The notes: generated from the letters alone by a model not told the origin. Numbered from the stretch's first letter, positions 1 through 6,111 are shown. The stretch is DNA of 10,132 nt from Planctomycetota bacterium (GCA_026386835.1 JAPLMV010000094.1:1-10132), one strand, 5' to 3'. Numbers and translations: made by a program.

Positions 1-52
1 ATTTGTTATCAGTCAATTATATTTACTTCAAACTTAAAGGACTGGTTCTGAT

Positions 53-1132
53 ATGGACGGCAAAATTATAAAAAAACGCATAAGTGCAGTTCGTGCCCGG
101 CTCAAAAAAGAAAGAATTGATTGCTTGATAGTAACAAAGCCGGCCAACGTAACTTACACGACCGGTTTTTCCGGCGACGACAGTTGGGTGGTAATTACAA
201 ACAGGGTTGTTTATCTATTGACCGACAGCAGATACACCGAACAGGCCGGGGACGAATGTCGCGGCTGCAAAATAATCGAGCGAAAAGGCACAATGTCCCA
301 GGCAGCAGCTAAAGTTATAAAACAATTTAATCCAAAAATAGCAGCCGCTGAAAACTCAACCACTCTTGCCGCCTTTGAGGCACTGAAAAAAAATATTAAG
401 CGTGGGCTCAAAACAGCGGCCAATATTATCGAATCAGTTCGCAGGTGTAAAGATGAAGGGGAAATTGCAGCAATTACAAAAACCGGCAAAATTGCGGCAA
501 AAGCACTTGCTTCTGCAATGAAAGATGTCAAAGCTGGGATAACGGAAAATGAGCTGGCAGGTGAAATCGATTTTGAAATTCGCAAACTTGGTGCCGCAAA
601 CAGTTTCGATACGATAGTTGCCTTTGGCCCCAATGCTTCGCGTCCCCATCATCGTCCCGGCAACAGCGGACTCAAAAAGAACGACACAATCCTCATCGAT
701 TTTGGTGCCAGGTACAACGGCTATTGCTGCGATTTGACAAGATGTTTTGCCATCGGCAGGCCAAACAGCTTCTATAAGGAGGTCTATGAAACAGTAAGGC
801 AGGCTCAGGCGGCTGCGATAAAAACGGTAAAAGCCGGCGTTGAAATTAAAAAGGTTGATGCCGCTGCCAGAGATGTGATAAAAAAACATAACCTGCCAGT
901 GTACGGCCACGGAACTGGTCACGGTCTCGGCCTTGAAGTGCACGAAGAACCCGGTCTGTCGGAAAATAGCAAAGGAAAACTACAGGCAGGCGAGGTTATC
1001 ACAGTCGAGCCGGGCGTGTACATACCCGGCAAATTAGGCATAAGAATCGAGGACGATATTCTCGTAACCACGACCGGCTGTAAAATATTGACACGAAATT
1101 GCCCAAATCAATTTACTGTGGCGGTCCCATAG
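53..1132 (+). CDS. pepP: Xaa-Pro aminopeptidase (M24 metallopeptidase family)
   Basis: This 359-residue protein is a cytosolic metallo-aminopeptidase predicted to remove the N-terminal residue ahead of proline. Residues 1-130 form the creatinase/aminopeptidase-P N-domain, with the typical NVTYTTGFSG and LLTDSRYTEQA stretches. Residues 135-355 form the pita-bread catalytic domain. All five dinuclear-metal ligands can be placed: D216 (ILIDFGA), D227 (CCDLTRC), H290 (GTGHGLGLEVHE), E319 (TVEPGVY) and E333 (GIRIEDD). The accessory histidines at 199/200 and 297 are also present, so the enzyme should be active. The ATG is preceded by AAAGGA at 36-41, 11 nt upstream. The 3' end overlaps the convergent gene at 1113-1655 by 20 bp, so the last residues share DNA with that gene's Pro/Gly-rich tail. 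The protein could equally be a PepQ/YqhT-type dipeptidase of the same family; the symbol is approximate. Confidence 0.9.
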   Translation: MDGKIIKKRISAVRARLKKERIDCLIVTKPANVTYTTGFSGDDSWVVITNRVVYLLTDSRYTEQAGDECRGCKIIERKGTMSQAAAKVIKQFNPKIAAAENSTTLAAFEALKKNIKRGLKTAANIIESVRRCKDEGEIAAITKTGKIAAKALASAMKDVKAGITENELAGEIDFEIRKLGAANSFDTIVAFGPNASRPHHRPGNSGLKKNDTILIDFGARYNGYCCDLTRCFAIGRPNSFYKEVYETVRQAQAAAIKTVKAGVEIKKVDAAARDVIKKHNLPVYGHGTGHGLGLEVHEEPGLSENSKGKLQAGEVITVEPGVYIPGKLGIRIEDDILVTTTGCKILTRNCPNQFTVAVP

Positions 1133-1655
1133 GCCTGCCCCGGCCCATAGGTGGACCCATAGGTGCTATACCTCGTTCCTGCATCCTCGCCCGCAAGTCG
1201 TTGAAAAATATCCTCGCGCGTGCACCTTGTTCAGGGTCCCGTTGCTCTCTCCTGGCCCGCCTGTCGGCAGGTTTCATATTTCGGGAATTTCTAAACGTAT
1301 TGGGATCGGGACGCCTATTGGGATCAAACCGCTGCCGCTCTCCAAAGTTGCGGTTCTGTGCCCGGGTCTGACTGCGCATAGACGACATTTCGTCAATAAT
1401 TTTATCAAGGTACTTGGGTTTTTCCTCAGGAGACAGGCTGGAATAGGTATTGACACGGTTGTCCATTACCTGTCTGAAAAATTGCCCTTTTGCTTCGCGA
1501 GGCAGACTGTTGAAGTCATCCGTTCTCACGTATTTCATTATCTGGTCGGTTGTCATCTTCGCAGGGTTCGGCCCGGATGAGTAAAAGTACGCGGCCACAC
1601 CGCCTGAAACTATCAAAACAGCCGAAACGGCAATTACAACTGTCCATTTCTTCAT
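1113..1655 (-). CDS. Membrane-anchored protein of unknown function with Met/Pro/Gly-rich C-terminus
   Basis: I do not recognise this 180-residue protein. The N-terminus (MKKWTVV...AAYFY) is a single hydrophobic segment at about residues 4-25, either a signal anchor or an uncleaved signal peptide. Residues 33-90 look helical and charged, with the pattern DDFNSLPREAK...SLSPEEKPKYLDKI. Residues 95-150 are rich in Arg, Asn and Gln and are probably disordered. The last 20 residues are a low-complexity tail in which Met-Gly-Pro-Pro recurs, encoded by three copies of the octamer CCTATGGG. The start is well supported: GGAG lies 6-7 nt upstream of ATG. That ATG follows directly on the TAA of the pseudopilin-like gene (TAA then ATG, no spacer), so the two are almost certainly translationally coupled. 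The protein probably sits in the periplasm or inner membrane alongside the pseudopilin product; its function is unknown. Confidence 0.75.
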   Translation of the reverse strand: MKKWTVVIAVSAVLIVSGGVAAYFYSSGPNPAKMTTDQIMKYVRTDDFNSLPREAKGQFFRQVMDNRVNTYSSLSPEEKPKYLDKIIDEMSSMRSQTRAQNRNFGERQRFDPNRRPDPNTFRNSRNMKPADRRARREQRDPEQGARARIFFNDLRARMQERGIAPMGPPMGRGRPMGPPQ

Positions 1656-2297
1656 TTAATCTCCATTCACATTTCCAACGTGGCAATCGGAATAAAGGTA
1701 ATTTTTTGCGCCTTTTACACCGGCTTTTCCGTGAAAAGGTTCAAAATCCCACATGATTTCAACATCTCTTTCGGGTGCTCTTTTAGTAAAGGCGGCACTA
1801 TTCATAGATCTGTTTCCTCGCCTTTCAGCATATTCATAGCTTGACTGCTGAATGCGAAAGTAATGTTCAGTCTCGCCGTTTTTCCTGTCGCTGGGGCAAC
1901 AGAGGACTTTGGCGTAGCATTTCTTTCCATTTGCTTCGGCGAGTTCTGCTCTTGATACGGAAAGATATGGCCCCATATATTTTACAATAGGCAGTTTGGC
2001 AGAAAGCATTTCATTGGGATTATCAGGATTCCATGGCATAGCCGCAGCTGGCGGCATAATGAACTGGTTGTCATCCAGATACATTCTGAATGCAAGGGCA
2101 AGAGAATGCAGGTTTGCCCGGCAACTTGTGCTTCTGGCAACTGCCCTGGCTTTATTCAACGCCGGCAGCAGTATCCCCATAAGTAGAGAGACAACCCCGA
2201 TTACGACAAGAAGTTCTACCAGGGTGAAAGCCTTGTGCCTGCTGCTGATGCGTGGGTTTGTTATACAGTCATCTTCCATCATATATAAACCAATCAT
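1656..2297 (-). CDS. Type IV pseudopilin-like protein (prepilin N-terminal methylation motif)
   Basis: This 213-residue protein carries a class III prepilin signal: a basic leader, then FTLVELLVVIGVVSLLMGILL at residues 24-44. The conserved Glu at +5 is E28. The residue before the predicted prepilin peptidase cut is Ala23 instead of the usual Gly, which peptidases tolerate. The mature part continues with the N-terminal helix (LNKARAVARSTSCRANLHSLALAFRMYLDDN). It also has an LCCPSD motif at about 132-137 and a C-terminal H189...N199-Y-L-Y-SDCHV motif, a variant of the H...DGHV ending common in planctomycete type II secretion-like pseudopilins. These proteins are thought to be exported and assembled or retained in the envelope; their substrates are unknown. 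The start is uncertain: Met1 has no strong Shine-Dalgarno, and Met6 or Met7 would also keep a basic leader. The gene is coupled head-to-tail with the gene at 1655-1113. Confidence 0.85.
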   Translation of the reverse strand: MIGLYMMEDDCITNPRISSRHKAFTLVELLVVIGVVSLLMGILLPALNKARAVARSTSCRANLHSLALAFRMYLDDNQFIMPPAAAMPWNPDNPNEMLSAKLPIVKYMGPYLSVSRAELAEANGKKCYAKVLCCPSDRKNGETEHYFRIQQSSYEYAERRGNRSMNSAAFTKRAPERDVEIMWDFEPFHGKAGVKGAKNYLYSDCHVGNVNGD

Positions 2298-2444
2298 TTC
2301 TACCGGTCATGGTTCTTTATTAAATTGGCTTTATAAGAACATAGACGGTAAACCAAAAACATTTATTGCATAAATTTGAAAAAATTTGCGGAAAACAATT
2401 TACGCAGGGACTAATAAATGCTTTGAGTCATAACTTTGCCTAAT

Positions 2445-2885
2445 TTATCCTTTGGCACTTGGGAGATTCATCGGCAAAAGGCCGAAATTGGCTTTTTCTG
2501 TCAGAACTACCCATGCCCGCCAGTCTTTTTTGCTGATATGTATAGGCTTAATCGCCCTGACATCCTTTAGCCGGATTAAAATCCCGAATCTGCAATCCAT
2601 TTTACTCTGCCAGTACTCATCGCTTGCGAGGATGTCCTTGTTATATAGCTGTTTTATTTTGAGGATTTCTTTTGGTGTAAGATTCTCAAAGGTTTTTACC
2701 TGCCCAACCTTTGCCATTGCGCAGACCGGCCCGCTGCTTTCCTTTAAAAACAATTCATCACCCTCGAAAATCTGCCCTAACGGCGCACGCATTGTAATTG
2801 TAAATCGCGATTCGACGGTCTTACTGCCATCTAATATCATATCAATATAAGCCCTTTTCAAGATTGCCAAGTGGTAATTTGCCAT
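2445..2885 (-). CDS. ASCH-domain protein
   Basis: This 146-residue protein is a small PUA-fold protein of the ASCH family. The diagnostic G-x-K-x-x-E-x-R motif is clear near the N-terminus (LDGSKTVESRF, G20-R27). It is followed by a strand-rich segment (GDELFLKESSGPVCAMAKV) and a C-terminal part with ILIRLKDVRAIKPI and a Trp-Arg-Ala-Trp strand. ASCH proteins are predicted RNA- or nucleotide-binding proteins, and some have amidohydrolase or nuclease activity; the substrate here cannot be told. I chose the ATG at 2885 over an ATG at 2930 for three reasons. An AAAAGG sequence sits 7 nt before it, the ASCH fold starts right there (MANYHLAIL), and the upstream extension (MLQYSAASF...) would lie over a likely promoter. 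It is followed 147 nt later by the pseudopilin gene on the same strand, so co-transcription is possible but not shown. Confidence 0.75.
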   Translation of the reverse strand: MANYHLAILKRAYIDMILDGSKTVESRFTITMRAPLGQIFEGDELFLKESSGPVCAMAKVGQVKTFENLTPKEILKIKQLYNKDILASDEYWQSKMDCRFGILIRLKDVRAIKPIHISKKDWRAWVVLTEKANFGLLPMNLPSAKG

Positions 2886-2898
2886 AATTCGGCCTTTT

Positions 2899-2927
2899 AT
2901 AATAAAACTTGCAGCCGAATATTGCAA
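2899..2927 (-). promoter_or_regulatory. Probable sigma70-type promoter for the ASCH gene
   Basis: On the minus strand, TTGCAA (2927-2922) is followed by a 17-nt spacer and TATTAT (2904-2899). Transcription would start only 5-8 nt before the ATG at 2885, which would cut into the AAAAGG ribosome-binding site at 2898-2893. Either the leader is extremely short or the true promoter is slightly different. This position also argues against the upstream ATG at 2930. Confidence 0.4.
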
Positions 2928-2932
2928 CATCT

Positions 2933-2961
2933 TTGACGAAAACCCAAAGAGAACCTATAAT
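2933..2961 (+). promoter_or_regulatory. Strong sigma70-type promoter for rmuC
   Basis: TTGACG at 2933-2938, a spacer of exactly 17 nt and a perfect TATAAT at 2956-2961 lie 27 nt before the rmuC ATG. The predicted transcription start is around 2967-2969, giving a leader of about 20 nt that still contains the AAGG at 2977-2980. It is the best consensus match in the window and lies back-to-back with the ASCH promoter. Confidence 0.75.
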
Positions 2962-2988
2962 CACAGCAGTCTCTTTAAGGATGAAAAT

Positions 2989-4002
2989 ATGTTGTCGGTA
3001 ATAATAACGATTGTTGCAGTACTGATTTTAATTGTCCTCGGGCTTTTGGTCTGGCTAATCAACACCAATACAGCCGTTAGAAGAGAAATAGCAGGTCAGG
3101 CAACAGGCCTTAACCTTTTACAGCAGCAGCTCGAAGTGATTAAAACCAGCCAGGACAGCACTAAAGCTACCGTTCAGCAGTCTCTCCTTGCCGGCCAAAC
3201 CAGTCTTAACCAGAATCTCCAGGCAAGCCGCGATACATTAGACAAACTGCATAACCAGATAGGCCAGATACAAAGCATCGGCGAAGAAGTAAAACGCCTG
3301 CAGAATATTTTAAGCTCTCCCAAAATGCGAGGCCAGTTGGGCGAATGGTCGCTAAGCAATTTACTGGAAAATGTTTTGCCCAGGGATAGCTACAAACTCC
3401 AGTATCCTTTCAAGGACGGCAAAATAGTCGATGCACTTGTAGAAACCGCAGGGTATTGCGTCCCCATAGATGCCAAGTTTCCGTTGCCCGCCTTTGAGGG
3501 AATGGTCAAGGCCGAAAGCGATGAAGAAAAGGCCAGACTTCGTAAGCAGTTTCTAAGTGACGTAACAAAGCACATAGACAAGATTGCCCTGCAGTATATT
3601 AGGCCTGCCGAAGGTACGCTCGATTTTGCGATTATGTATATACCCGCTGAGAACGTCTATTACGAAACGATTGTAAAATACGCAGACGACACAAAGGACA
3701 TTTTGCAGTATTCTCTCGATAAAAAGGTAATACCGGTATCGCCGAATTTATTGTATGCCTACCTGATGACAGTGGTGATGGGTCTGCACGGCCTGCAGAT
3801 TGAAAAACAGGCCGCTGAAATTCGCCAGAACCTGAAAAAACTAAACGCTTCTTTTGCGGATTTCGCCGGCACATGGGAGGTACTGGGCAAACATTTGCGA
3901 AATGCTTTCGGGCAATATGAGGATGGTCAAAAAAAGCTTGACCGTTTCGGCATGCAATTAGACAATATCCAGTGCCAACCCGAACAAAACCAACAGCAAT
4001 AA
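2989..4002 (+). CDS. rmuC: RmuC family protein (DNA recombination/inversion-limiting)
   Basis: This 337-residue protein matches the RmuC family. It has an N-terminal membrane helix (residues 3-24), a Gln/Lys-rich coiled coil (about 30-108) and the RmuC core (about 112-320). Signature motifs are RGQLGEWSLSNLLE (114-127), KIVDALVE around D148, PIDAKFPLPAFEGM with D161 and K163, and IMYIPAENVYYE (215-226). The E...D...DxK arrangement is that of a PD-(D/E)XK nuclease-like fold. E. coli RmuC limits inversions at short repeats, and the family is proposed to act on DNA ends or structured DNA. The membrane anchor is normal for the family. The protein is shorter than E. coli RmuC (about 475 residues), mainly in the coiled coil and C-terminus. 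AAGG lies 8 nt before the ATG. It is probably co-transcribed with the small membrane protein starting 18 nt downstream. Confidence 0.88.
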   Translation: MLSVIITIVAVLILIVLGLLVWLINTNTAVRREIAGQATGLNLLQQQLEVIKTSQDSTKATVQQSLLAGQTSLNQNLQASRDTLDKLHNQIGQIQSIGEEVKRLQNILSSPKMRGQLGEWSLSNLLENVLPRDSYKLQYPFKDGKIVDALVETAGYCVPIDAKFPLPAFEGMVKAESDEEKARLRKQFLSDVTKHIDKIALQYIRPAEGTLDFAIMYIPAENVYYETIVKYADDTKDILQYSLDKKVIPVSPNLLYAYLMTVVMGLHGLQIEKQAAEIRQNLKKLNASFADFAGTWEVLGKHLRNAFGQYEDGQKKLDRFGMQLDNIQCQPEQNQQQ

Positions 4003-4020
4003 TATCTATAAGGATTGATT

Positions 4021-4308
4021 ATGTTTCGCTATTACACAAATATGGTCTCGCAAGTATCGAGAACCGCGGCTGCCGGTATTTTCAGTGTCGGACTGTTGCT
4101 TATCGGCTTTGGTTTTTTGATTTATCTTTTGCCGAAATTCTTTGCAACGCTCGCTGCCATAGTTTTTGTGGCAGCCGGCTCCGCCTGTAGTATTATTGCT
4201 CTGAAAATCTTTCTTGCCCAGAGAAAACTCGACAAATTCACATCAGATGATTCGGACGCATACAGAAAAAATGTCCGTATTCACATCGAAGACCATAACA
4301 ACATCTAA
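4021..4308 (+). CDS. Small membrane protein, two predicted helices, unknown function
   Basis: This 95-residue protein consists of two hydrophobic segments (about residues 18-38 and 41-64) flanked by a short N-terminus and a hydrophilic C-terminal tail (about 68-95) rich in Asp, Lys and Arg (LAQRKLDKFTSDDSDAYRK). It is probably an inner-membrane hairpin protein with both ends on one side. The ATG at 4021 has AAGGA 6 nt upstream (4010-4014). An in-frame TTG at 4015 is too close to that site and was not used. It follows rmuC by 18 nt on the same strand, so it very likely shares the rmuC promoter. I do not recognise the family and cannot assign a role; proximity to rmuC is the only functional hint. 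Confidence 0.7.
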   Translation: MFRYYTNMVSQVSRTAAAGIFSVGLLLIGFGFLIYLLPKFFATLAAIVFVAAGSACSIIALKIFLAQRKLDKFTSDDSDAYRKNVRIHIEDHNNI

Positions 4309-4419
4309 TACTATTCCGAATGACCAAAACACAAAACTGGATGCGACTACGGCTTACGGAGAGAAAAAACTTTATGCGGGTAATTTACGGTGAGAAGGAA
4401 CTTGCTTCGGCATAAAAGC

Positions 4420-4629
4420 TTAATAGGCACAGATAACGTTTTTCCTGGGGACAAATACAATTGCAGGGACGGCTATGCCCTTATTGCGGGCTTTTTTAAT
4501 CAGCTTTGCAGGACTTGCGCCCGAAGCAATAACCTTGTTGCTTTTGGCCGAGCCAAACACAACATACCGGCCGGCATATTTCGCACCGACAATTAACGCA
4601 CTCTGTCTTTTGGATGTCTTCCTATTCAT
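4420..4629 (-). CDS. DUF5678-like small protein
   Basis: This 69-residue protein resembles the DUF5678 domain. The pattern KYAGRYVVFGSAKSNKVIASG is followed by SPAKLIKKARNKG and a closing strand VPAIVFVPRKN, which matches the family layout of aromatic-Gly-x-[WY]-V, a V-x-A-S/H-G turn, a helix with Lys-Ala-Arg, and a terminal VP. The family function is unknown. It ends NVICAY before TAA. The start is unsettled. The ATG at 4629 gives a sensible N-terminus (MNRKTSKRQSA) but has no Shine-Dalgarno at normal distance. A GTG at 4689 has AAGG 7 nt upstream but adds 20 residues of non-family-looking sequence. A GGAAGGA at 4656-4650 serves a 3-codon frame (ATG TTT TAT TAG, 4642-4631) that stops one base before the ATG at 4629, so re-initiation is conceivable. 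Confidence 0.6.
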   Translation of the reverse strand: MNRKTSKRQSALIVGAKYAGRYVVFGSAKSNKVIASGASPAKLIKKARNKGIAVPAIVFVPRKNVICAY

Positions 4630-4734
4630 ACTAATAAAACATAACAGATTCCTTCCAAAAAACAAATCAAATCTTTTGCCAACCACCACTTTTTTGCCTT
4701 ACCGCCATTAAAATAAAAAGGGCTGCAGGAAAAG

Positions 4735-4808
4735 GTAGGGTGGGGTCTTTCACCCCACCGTTCCCAATAAAATCGATAAATGATGGTGGGGTTGCGACCT
4801 CACCCTAC
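4735..4808. repeat. Inverted pair of REP-like elements (BIME-like), 74 bp
   Basis: On the plus strand GTAG (4735-4738) is followed by a perfect 8-bp hairpin, GGTGGGGT / ACCCCACC (4739-4746 with 4752-4759, loop of 5). On the minus strand the same layout starts at 4808: GTAG, then an 8-bp hairpin with one G-T wobble (4804-4797 with 4792-4785, loop of 4). The two units face each other around a 25-nt centre containing ATCGAT, so the outermost 13 bp are also inverted repeats of each other (4735-4747 with 4796-4808, one wobble). A GTAG tetranucleotide directly before a palindrome, in inverted pairs, is the known design of REP elements moved by RAYT (Y1, TnpA-REP) transposases. No such transposase gene is in this window. 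Confidence 0.8.
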
Positions 4809-4837
4809 GCAACTATCAAAAGAATTAATTTTCTCAT
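4805..4837 (-). pseudogene. Truncated start of a small signal-peptide gene, cut by the REP pair
   Basis: A perfect AGGAGG (4850-4845) sits 7 nt before an ATG at 4837. The frame reads MRKLILLIVA, a basic-then-hydrophobic start typical of an exported protein or lipoprotein. It then hits TAG at 4807-4805, which is part of the GTAG at the edge of the REP pair. If exactly 4735-4808 is removed, the frame stays open for 35 more codons to a TGA at 4628-4626 that overlaps the ATG of the DUF5678-like gene as ATGA. That points to an insertion into a 45-codon gene, but the restored downstream peptide is not recognisable, so a decayed fragment or chance openness cannot be excluded. Confidence 0.45.
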
Positions 4838-4898
4838 CTCATCTCCTCCTAAAAAATGTTGCTATATTTTGTCACCAACCCCAACGGTTAAAAGATTT

Positions 4899-4925
4899 GT
4901 CATACCTGCGAAAGCAGGAATCCAG
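4899..4925. repeat. Dispersed palindromic repeat of the 'GTCAT-CCTGC-GAAA-GCAGG-AATCCAG' type
   Basis: The stem CCTGC / GCAGG (4905-4909 with 4914-4918) closes a GAAA tetraloop inside the context TGTCATA...AATCCAG. This is a variant of a widespread bacterial intergenic repeat that translates in one frame as VIPAKAGIQ, as it does here on the plus strand. It lies 47 nt beyond the mraY stop codon. It may act as a weak bidirectional hairpin for the end of the mur transcript, but it lacks a proper T-run. Confidence 0.75.
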
Positions 4926-4971
4926 TTTTATTTATTTAGAAATTCGTGCTTCGGATTTGGTTGCTGGGGGC

Positions 4972-6111
4972 TTAGCGGATTTTCAGCGTCGCCAGCGCTA
5001 TAGCTGCGAAAACCGCTGCCAAAAGCCAGAACCGTACGACCACCTGCGGCTCGCTCCAGCCCATCAGATGAAAATGATGATGAATAGGCGCACAGCGGAA
5101 TATTCGCTTTCCGCCGCTATACTTGAAATAAGACACCTGCACAACCACGCTGAGCAGTTCAATTATAAATACGCCCCCGATGATAAGAAGCAGTATTTCA
5201 TTTCTGGTTACAAGCGCCCCGTATCCCATTGCCGCCCCCAAAGGCAGCGACCCGACATCACCCATAAAAACCTGTGCTGGGTGACAGTTATACCACAAAA
5301 AGCCGAGCACCGCCCCGAGTATTGCCGAATAGAAGATGCATAGTTCTCCGGCCTTTGTTATGTGCGGCAGCAGAAGATAGCTTGCCCATGTGATATGACC
5401 TGTTCGTGTCATTGTTTCCGATGCCACATAGCACAGTATCACCAGCACGGCGCTTACCATTCCCAGGCAGCCTGCCGCCAGGCCGTCCATCCCGTCAGTA
5501 AGGTTCACGGCGTTGCTCGTCGCCGACAGATACAAAATTGCTATCAGAACAAATGCCCAGTTCGCCAGCGGCAGACCGTATTTGTAAAACGGAAACCAGA
5601 ACCTGATGCCGTCGGGCATATTGGCAAAATCAGTATACAAAAAAGATGCTATAAGCACAGAACCCCCGATTTGAAAAATGAGCTTTTCCCAGGGTTTTAA
5701 GCCGTGCCTGCTTCGCTGGTGGCTGGTGCTGGTAAGTTTCAGCCAGTCGTCAACTGCACCGAGAATCCCAAACCATATCACTAAAATAATCGCCTTTTGC
5801 ACAAACGGATTTTCCAGATTCGCCCACAACAGCGTAGCCGACAGCAGCGAAATGATTATAATCAACCCGCCCATGGTCGGGGTATTGGTCTTGTCCCTGG
5901 TTAATTCGTTAAGCACAACATGATGAAACTCCGGGCGGTCGCCGATTTTCTTTCGCATCAGCCACCGGATTATCCGCGGGGCAAAAATCATGGCAATGGC
6001 AAAACTGGTCAGAACCGCAGCCATCGAACGGAACAGCACATCCTCATAGGCATAAAAACCGATTTTATGCGTAAAAACATCACGCAAATACCATAGCAGG
6101 TGATATATCAT
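4972..6111 (-). CDS. mraY: Phospho-N-acetylmuramoyl-pentapeptide transferase (MraY)
   Basis: This 379-residue integral membrane enzyme transfers phospho-MurNAc-pentapeptide from UDP to undecaprenyl phosphate, making lipid I. About ten hydrophobic segments are visible. Key motifs, in order, are TNTPTMGG (75-82), GAVDDWLK with the catalytic-site aspartates D121/D122 (119-125), NAVNLTDGMDGLA (200-212), FMGDVGSLPLGA with the conserved Asp D285 (282-293) and the APIHHHFHLMGW loop (341-352). GDVGS replaces the commoner GDTGS. The C-terminus ends at LATLKIR, as expected for the family. The ATG at 6111 has only a weak AAGAA upstream. It follows murF by 62 nt on the same strand and is the last recognisable gene of the mur operon here. 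Confidence 0.96.
   Translation of the reverse strand: MIYHLLWYLRDVFTHKIGFYAYEDVLFRSMAAVLTSFAIAMIFAPRIIRWLMRKKIGDRPEFHHVVLNELTRDKTNTPTMGGLIIIISLLSATLLWANLENPFVQKAIILVIWFGILGAVDDWLKLTSTSHQRSRHGLKPWEKLIFQIGGSVLIASFLYTDFANMPDGIRFWFPFYKYGLPLANWAFVLIAILYLSATSNAVNLTDGMDGLAAGCLGMVSAVLVILCYVASETMTRTGHITWASYLLLPHITKAGELCIFYSAILGAVLGFLWYNCHPAQVFMGDVGSLPLGAAMGYGALVTRNEILLLIIGGVFIIELLSVVVQVSYFKYSGGKRIFRCAPIHHHFHLMGWSEPQVVVRFWLLAAVFAAIALATLKIR

Larger units (their letters stand above)
4630..4971. other. Repeat-rich spacer between mraY and the DUF5678-like gene
   Basis: These 342 nt contain no intact gene of normal size. From left to right they hold a minus-strand 3-codon frame with a strong ribosome-binding site (4656-4631), the inverted REP-like pair (4735-4808), a truncated minus-strand gene start (4850-4805) and a palindromic repeat of a second family (4899-4925). 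An A/T-rich stretch leads up to the mraY stop codon. No classical hairpin-plus-T-run terminator for mraY is visible; the palindrome at 4905-4918 is the only hairpin close to its 3' end. Confidence 0.7.

Noticed and set aside
434..943. Minus-strand ORF of 169 codons inside pepP
   Set aside because: Antisense shadow of a gene with all five metal ligands in place; its composition is Cys/Phe-rich and unlike a real protein.
2886..2930. Upstream ATG extending the ASCH protein by 15 residues
   Set aside because: It lies upstream of the probable promoter, the added residues do not fit the domain, and the ATG at 2885 has its own AAAAGG.
4320..4415. Plus-strand 31-codon ORF (MTKTQNWMRLRL...)
   Set aside because: No Shine-Dalgarno, no recognisable family, and it overlaps an imperfect direct repeat; too little to call a gene.
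4905..4918. Intrinsic terminator for mraY
   Set aside because: The stem is only 5 bp and no T-run follows on the mraY strand; it is better explained as a dispersed repeat.
4740..5003. Plus-strand ORF of 87 codons containing FVIPAKAGIQ
   Set aside because: The peptide is the well-known translation of a dispersed palindromic repeat, and the frame also runs through the REP pair and the mraY end. No ribosome-binding site or protein family is apparent.
4780..5343. Plus-strand ORF of 187 codons
   Set aside because: Most of it is antisense to mraY, whose motifs are unmistakable; the rest crosses repeats.
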